This document shows positions 58,259 through 64,000 of a DNA stretch of 64,000 bases, one piece after another (within the stretch, counting starts at the first letter, position 1; each line of letters opens with the position of its first letter). The DNA comes from Isoetes taiwanensis (Eukaryota > Streptophyta > Lycopodiopsida > Isoetales > Isoetaceae). Made by a program: the position numbers and the translations under genes. A model generated the notes under the pieces. The model did not search any database. It was not told the origin of the DNA and worked only from the letters and a program-made list of their open reading frames with translations. The stretch covers positions 1 to 64,000 of the forward strand of contig JAJEKV010000894.1 of the NCBI GenBank assembly GCA_021234155.1, written 5' to 3'.

Positions 58259-60485
58259 ATCCTAAATTCAAACAAGTAGACCATATAAATGCAAATGTTA
58301 TGAAGGCTTTAGACATGTTATTCTAACCAAGAAATACAAGCAACTTTTTTGTAATGTCAAAGACTTATTGAAGAGAAAGTTAATGTACTTTGCACGATAC
58401 ACTTGTTTAAGCTTTTCTATGTGTCAAAGATTTGTGCTAACTATGAAATACAAGCAAGTTTTCTAGTGTGATCCTTTGTTGAAAAAATAAAGAAATGTAC
58501 TTTTGGGCGACATACTTATTCAAATGTTCTATTGAAATGAAAGCTATTATGTGTTTTACTTATTCAAATTATATGTGTAAATGGAAGCTATTTTGTGTTA
58601 TTTTTTCAATGATCTTTTGATCTTGTTTTAATTTTTATAATATAAAAACTTTAATGTTTGTTTAAAATTTGTTGATATGTCTAGAACGCCCTGTTCCCAG
58701 AACCTTAAAAGTGGGAATTGCATGAGTTCCATTTTAATGAAATGGAGCTTTGGAGCAGACTGCACTTCCTTCTATTAAATCACCATACATTATGGATAGG
58801 GAGCAAAGGCCAAAGGATCGAGAGACATATATCAACGCGTGGCATAGAATTAAACACGACCCGGATCCAAAGATGTTTTGGCGGTTTTGTAAACCCCAAG
58901 ACCAAATGCCGATAATTTTTCCAAATGTTGAAGCCCATCCAAAGTGACTCCTAGAAGATAAGCCATGCATCTGCAGATTTGGGTTAAATTCTGGACAAAA
59001 GCGTAGAACAAAGAACCAAGAAATTTACCCTGCAGAAGATGCTCCAGAACCCATCAAAATTGGCGTAAGATTAAACCCACCAAGCTGAGGTATGTGTTTT
59101 GCTTTTGATTACATCAATCTTCTGTGAGTTGCTGGTTCTGTACGTCTACTTGGTAAACTATGCAGGGAGCAGCTACCAAGCTCCTATCATGAAACTCAAA
59201 AATAAATCTTGAACTATGGATATTTCCAGGCCCATCTAGAAGCAACAATCTTGTTCCTGCTAAAGGCTAATTAGCCCACGTAGCTACTTCCATGACTTGC
59301 ATCTCACCTTCTAAACTAAAAGGTATAACCATGTTGGCATCATAACAATTTTCCTTTGACATTAATTAAGACTTGCCAAACATGGGACTACTCATATAAG
59401 AATTTGCACAAAAAACTGTTCTCAAAATTTGCAAATCTGCTTATTCAGGATTATAAGGAGAGCTTTGTCTAATAACAGCTTTGCTCCCATAACAGGACAA
59501 TGGAAATAATCCAATACACTCACCAGGAGTAGGAAGATTGTTGGAATGAGACCTGCATATGTTGTTTAAGCCACCAATTGATCGTCTAAACAGCTCCATC
59601 CTCTGTTTACCTTAGGGCAGTTCTTCCCCTTATGCTCAAAATTTCCAAATCCAGAAGCTGCTCACAGACCGCATCAAAGGCAAGAGGCGGCGAAAAGACC
59701 TGCTACATGAAGCAAGTCATATGTTCTCGGATATGTGGAAAAGGCCTCGACTTTGCACATCATCACATCTTGTCTTGTTAATAAATTGTAGTGACTATAT
59801 CATGCACATATGAATAAGATTTTATTTCTTCTCACCACCATAAGATCATCTATGAGTGCTGCGGCAAAGCTTCCATACTTGGTATTCATGTCCATCACAT
59901 TTCGTATCGGTTCTCTGGGACAAAGTTCTAAGAAACCATAAAAAAATGCTACGATTATGTTTGACGCTCAGTAACATACTATGTGCGTGCGTATTTCAAT
60001 GTCAATCCAACATTCGTAAAACATAGTCGCTAGTGTATATGGCGATCGACCGAGAAAGATCTTTTTGTTCTACATTTACTAATGATTTGTTAAGTTCCAT
60101 ATTTGCATCACAATAGAGATAAGGCTATCATTTTGGGTCTCTCTAAACTCGAGAGACAAACAACTCCAGCAAAGAAAAGCGCATGCGATTAAAATCTAGA
60201 CTTTGCAAGCCATGAGAAAAATGCATGCCAAGAACAAAGTTGACATTGATGTCTCGATTCCAAAACCACACAAAGACTAAAGTTCAAAATTTCAAGATCG
60301 CTGGACAGCTCGGAATATAACGAAAAACTATTCAAGATCATAAAGCTTAAGAGGGAATATATCAAGAGATTTCATGAAGCATGCATATACACATAAGCCT
60401 AAAACTATTCATCCAAAGATCTAAATCCTAGAAAATCATCGGGCTAGAAGCATCGATCACCTTTTGCTACAGTGTAGCAGATTAT
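58259..60485. other. No supported gene
   Basis: AT-rich intergenic sequence. A 65-residue frame at 58750-58947 ('DREQRPKDRETYINAWHRI' and on) has protein-like composition but I do not recognise it. Nothing else stands out. Confidence 0.4.
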
Positions 60486-60554
60486 GTCGCCCAAGCCATC
60501 GCCTTCACCGGAGTCAGCAGATCGAGACTATTTCAACGCGGTCGGAACTTAAAA
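60486..60554 (+). CDS. Possible short exon or small ORF (22 codons)
   Basis: ATG to TAA reading 'MSPKPSPSPESADRDYFNAV' plus two residues. Composition (Ser/Pro/acidic) looks like the start of a plant protein. It is GC-richer than its surroundings. No continuation was found, and it may be chance. Confidence 0.2.
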
Positions 60555-61310
60555 ACGTTTACCCTAGAACATATACATTACTAACCTCCTTCAAGTACCA
60601 AGCTCCTTTTGTCTTTTCAAGACCAAGTCGTGGGAGGACCTTCTTGTATTGTTGAACCGTTTCTTCCACATCCTAGTATCCGCTTTAAAACCACCACCGC
60701 TTCCACCGAGAAAACCGAACCCAATCGGATGGAGTAACCAAGCGTTACTCGCCATGGAAGGACGGCAATGTAACCAAGCAGATAACCCTAAAACATCCAA
60801 ATCGGCGAGAAGAAAAATCGGGGGCTATCTAGCCGATTTTATCTCGTAGATCAAATGGGGCCGTCCGATTTAGGGCTGGGTCCAACACTTACACTATAAC
60901 ATTATAATATAAGATTGTTCACACATTGTTTGGCGGTGAATTCAACCAATATTTGCGTGGCTTTTAATTTTTAACTCTATTAGAATGTGAAAGCTATTGT
61001 TGTGTTGACAATCGAGATAAAACATTGACACATTTATTGCTTTGAAACAAGCTACAAAAGTTTCTCATGAGCAAACAAGTTGGAGAGGTTATTGTACAGC
61101 AGTTGGTTTATTATTAGACACAATGAAATGGTGTATTCTCAAATTTAATATAATTGTTCAAGTGCATAATTTACAAATATGTTTAGTTTGGAGACTCCAC
61201 TATTATAATAAATTAACATTATTAACATAAACACATAACACATATTGCTACATGTTTTTAAATGTCTTTTATATTCTCACGTCTTTTTTTTTATGGTCCG
61301 GCAACCAAAA

Positions 61311-61785
61311 GTTTTTTAGTATAATAACCAACACATAACTACCATTGACATTAATAAATATAACCATTGGATCCAACACATTTAAATTAAAATCCCCTTA
61401 AACCCCTTTGGTTTGGGTGCATATTCACACCGGGGGTGACGAGGGGCAGCGAGAGCCCTCATAATTGTATTTTTGGACGACTGAAATCAACACCATATAG
61501 TATTCCGGTTGAAATCTTATGGTATTTTATGAATCTTATTATACAAGATAGCAAATCTTGTACTTGCATACCCCACAAACAAGGAATTTTACGCACGGTG
61601 TAGATTATGGAATAAGGGCGAATATGCCAATCCAACAGCTCTCGATGCCCGGAGTCACCCCCCGTGTGAATATGCACCCAAACCAAAGGGGGTTTAAGGG
61701 GGATTTTAATTTAAATGTGTTGGATCCAATGGTTATATTTATTAATGTCAATGGTAGTTATGTGTTGGTTATTATACTAAAAAAC
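61311..61785. mobile_element. Foldback element: ~145 bp inverted repeats around a ~180 bp loop
   Basis: Left arm 61311-61455 reads 'gttttttagtataataacc' onward to 'gcagcgagag'. Right arm 61639-61785 is its inverted copy, with only a few mismatches (mainly in the last 25 bp near the loop). It would form a long hairpin. It sits inside the 60860-62269 element, so it is a nested, apparently younger, MITE-like insertion or the inner part of the same element. Confidence 0.8.
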
Positions 61786-61798
61786 AAGGTAGTTTCTG

Positions 61799-62209
61799 TT
61801 ATGGGTACCAATTAGCTTTTTCTTTAAGAACCTCATTCCAAAATAGCATGTGTTTCCAAAATAAAAAAGTAGACATGCAAATAGAAATCAGAAAACAAAA
61901 ATGCTTACATTTATTTTGATAAACGTTACAATAATAGCTGGAGATCCAAAATGTTGCAAGAACATTGGAAAACTTATTTGTTTTTGTGACAGTTGAATGA
62001 TCAAATTTCTGAGTCTTCCATCCCTCTTTGGATATTTGCACTAAATTCTGCTTCGCACATAGTACTGCAAAACGATTGTAAAGTCCTGCCCTACTTAGCT
62101 TGGACATTTTTGGAAAAGCATTCTTTTGCTTACCATTGAAGTCTTTGCAGAATGCCAGTATGTCTTTGCTACTCACATCGCTCACTTTATCTTTGCCAAA
62201 TGCCACCAT
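61799..62209 (-). CDS. Unrecognised ORF inside the inverted-repeat element (136 codons)
   Basis: Minus-strand ATG at 62207-62209, six bases inside the right terminal repeat, to a stop at 61799. The first 85 residues ('MVAFGKDKVSDVSSKDILAF' on) have ordinary soluble-protein composition. The last 50 are hydrophobic and read like untranslated or intron sequence; a possible GT donor lies near 61,925. I know no matching family. It may be an exon of a gene captured by the element. Confidence 0.35.
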   Translation of the reverse strand: MVAFGKDKVSDVSSKDILAFCKDFNGKQKNAFPKMSKLSRAGLYNRFAVLCAKQNLVQISKEGWKTQKFDHSTVTKTNKFSNVLATFWISSYYCNVYQNKCKHFCFLISICMSTFLFWKHMLFWNEVLKEKANWYP

Positions 62210-62426
62210 GCATCTTATATAATAATGTTATTGTGTAAGTGTTGGACCCAGCCCTAATTTGGACGGCTGAGATCCATCGACATTGCACGGCCAAGATTTC
62301 TTCTCTTCTCATCTTTTTTTTTAGGTTTCAACGGTGTAGAGCTTTGGACGGTGCGAGCTCGGGACGTTTTGCCCCTCCCGAGGCGTCTTGCCACGGCTGA
62401 GCTCTCAAAGCGCTTGGAAGAGACTG

Positions 62427-62487
62427 CGGAACTTGAAACAAATTTTGATGTAAAAAGAGATCACGGAACTTGAAACAAATTTTCATG
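62427..62487. repeat. Short tandem duplication, 37 bp period
   Basis: 'cggaacttgaaacaaatttt' occurs at 62427 and again at 62464, each followed by 'gatg' or 'catg'. Confidence 0.6.
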
Positions 62488-64000
62488 CAAAGGGAAAACA
62501 ATGGCTGAAGCTTTAGCTTTGGCAATGGGGGCATAAGACCCGTGGATTGGTATCGTTTTGTCGGGTTTAATAAGAACAGCTCTCGCCCCGCATCTTGAGG
62601 TTCTTGAGGTTCGGACTTCGCCGCTTTCCCTCAGAGAATCCGTGATCTCCAGCTATGGCGATGGGTTCAATATTGATGGACTATGGCGATGGCATTGCAC
62701 AGGATGGCTCTTCTTCTTCCCGGACGATGTAAGATTTGCCTTTAGTTGTTGCTTTTCTGTTTTGCATTGTTTCTACAAGCAGAACATGCACCAAGAGTGA
62801 AGAAACAGAGCTGAAGGCAGGTCATGGGTTTCCCCTATTCTCCGCACCGCCACGTTCTTCTATCTTCTTGGCATGCTTCTACAAATAAGGTAGGGTATTC
62901 TTGCATCAAACACGGCTGAGTAGCAGGTCTTAGAGGTAATATGATACAGGGAAGTAGTTGGAAAACCAAATGGGATCCAAATCTTCGAGCTTTTAGAACG
63001 GGTTTTTTCTAGCAAGCAAGAAGGCCGTGTCTTTTGTAATCGGGTTGAGTAGTATTATTTAAAACCTGCAGCTATATTTTTTGCAACCGAAGTTTTGTGC
63101 GCCTCTTGCGAGATGCATCGTAACACGTGCATTTGCAATAGGGTTCCTTCGGCATCAGCTATCCGTTGTTGTTTTTCACAAAGGGCCCTAACGGAGTGAT
63201 TCTACAGAGGATGTTTGAATAAAACAATGTTTTCTACCAAAACCTTAGCCAAGTCCGGTATGGCTATGGCTTTTTGCAACCGAAGTTTTGTGCAATGAGT
63301 TTTGTGCGCCTCCGGATAGATGCATCGAGAACACGTGTGTACCGCCTAACGCCCAAGATAAATGCATAATCCATATCGGACTTGGAGATCCTATCTCACG
63401 CATATAACTCCAAAGTCCTCTTTCGCGAAAACAATGCACCACATTTGCAAGACCAATGATGGATTTATCCTTTTGAGTCTGTCCTTCCTTTACATGGATG
63501 TTAGTGTTTGGTCCATCTTACCATATCAACCAATAAGTTTCATTACGCATTTCAAAATTCCTTTTGTCTTTTCTAGGGGGCATTGTTGATGCAGGTTTGC
63601 CATGCAGTTCTAAAGGGGATTTTACAAGTCACTACAAAATTTTCTTGGTAAACATTCTCAAGGTGTTGCCTTCTTTGGAACTTATTATAGGTACATCTTA
63701 TATCCTATACCAAATCTTTTTAGAGGTGTTGCCAATCTCTAGATTGTTAAATTTGTTCAAATAGCTAGCCCCTTGATAATGCCTTTGCAATGTTTGAGTA
63801 ATGCAAGGTTTCGGGGATAAGGTGTTGTCTCGGCCTAGCTAGGGCAAAAAGGCATATTGTTTATTGTCTTGAAGGCATGAGCTACAATGGGAGGTATTGT
63901 AGCCATTGTTCATGCTAAGCAAAGTCAGATTTATTGCTCTCAAGATATTCCTTAGTTTCCATAACATGGGCTGTGCAATGCATTTTGCAACAATGCATTT
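62488..64000. other. No supported gene; one direct repeat
   Basis: 'ttgcaaccgaagttttgtgc' is present at about 63081 and 63274, followed in both by 'gcgcctc...agatgcatcg' and 'aacacgtg', a degenerate direct repeat of about 55-70 bp spaced 193 bp. No protein family is recognised up to the window end. Confidence 0.45.

Larger units (their letters stand above)
60860..62269. mobile_element. 1.4 kb element with ~56 bp terminal inverted repeats
   Basis: Left arm 60860-60915 and right arm 62212-62269 are near-perfect inverted copies, sharing 'tagggctgggtccaacactt' and 'ataacatta...ataagat'. The outer part 'ccgtcc' is also shared. The contents are a 136-codon minus-strand frame and a separate foldback. 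A related end, 'gccctaatttgaatggccga', lies at 40599-40618, so the family has other members in the window. No transposase was identified and target-site duplications are not evident. Confidence 0.7.

Noticed and set aside
61042-61230. 62-codon plus-strand frame within the inverted-repeat element
   Set aside because: AT-rich, ends in low-complexity Leu/Tyr/Thr, and no family or splice context is visible.

Overview
This window looks like nuclear DNA of a land plant or a close streptophyte relative. The evidence is a plant-type tRNA gene promoter layout (TATA-like box and a CAA motif upstream), GT-AG introns in phase with AT-rich flanks, plant LINE remnants with a zinc-binding reverse-transcriptase tail, Helitron-type ends, and an FCP1-like phosphatase remnant with the plant 'D-x-N-G' signature. 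The protein families on the right feel more like a bryophyte, lycophyte, fern or gymnosperm than a flowering plant, but that is only an impression. No bacterial operons, rRNA or CRISPR are present.

Region 1 (1 to about 38,690; continues off the left edge) is one enormous head-to-tail array of a roughly 470-475 bp unit, roughly 80-85 units. Each unit carries, on the minus strand, a tRNA gene: 74 nt including the discriminator base, anticodon AAT, tRNA-Ile(AAU). Seven copies are perfect (530-603, 1005-1078, 1486-1559, 1902-1975, 17644-17717, 37974-38047, 38407-38480). Each has an upstream TATA-like box and CAA motif and a downstream T-run for RNA polymerase III. The rest show substitutions and small indels in the tRNA, and stretches at 5.2-5.5, 6.75-7.6, 12.5-12.75, 19.7-22.9 and 25.1-26.15 kb are scrambled. 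The damage falls mostly on CpG-containing words, while CpG-free words stay almost letter-perfect. This raises a real possibility that much of the 'decay' is sequencing or consensus error at methylated cytosines rather than biology.

Region 2 (38.7-46.2 kb) is transposon debris. It holds short AT-rich tandem repeats, a 5'-truncated LINE (minus, about 39.21-40.09 kb), a 1.75 kb polypurine minisatellite (40.70-42.45 kb) that runs up to a Helitron-like 3' terminus (42504), a second frameshifted LINE reverse-transcriptase remnant (minus, 42.59-43.96 kb), and a second Helitron-like 3' terminus facing the other way (46223).

Region 3 (46.2-64 kb) has a low-complexity stretch and then a broken minus-strand gene resembling DUF7869-type transposon-associated proteins (47.76-50.68 kb). 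Next come two spliced minus-strand exons of a plant transposon-type protein (52.69-53.06 kb). A plus-strand multi-exon gene (53.44-57.44 kb) follows; its protein has a ParB-like motif and, further on, a segment shaped like the SAM-binding end of a beta-class DNA methyltransferase. An FCP1-like phosphatase pseudogene (57.70-58.26 kb) lies after it, and then a 1.4 kb inverted-repeat element with a near-perfect 145 bp foldback nested inside it (60.86-62.27 kb). The genes here do not form a pathway; they look like a transposon-rich neighbourhood. The two most notable items are the tRNA-Ile satellite and the ParB/methyltransferase-like gene.
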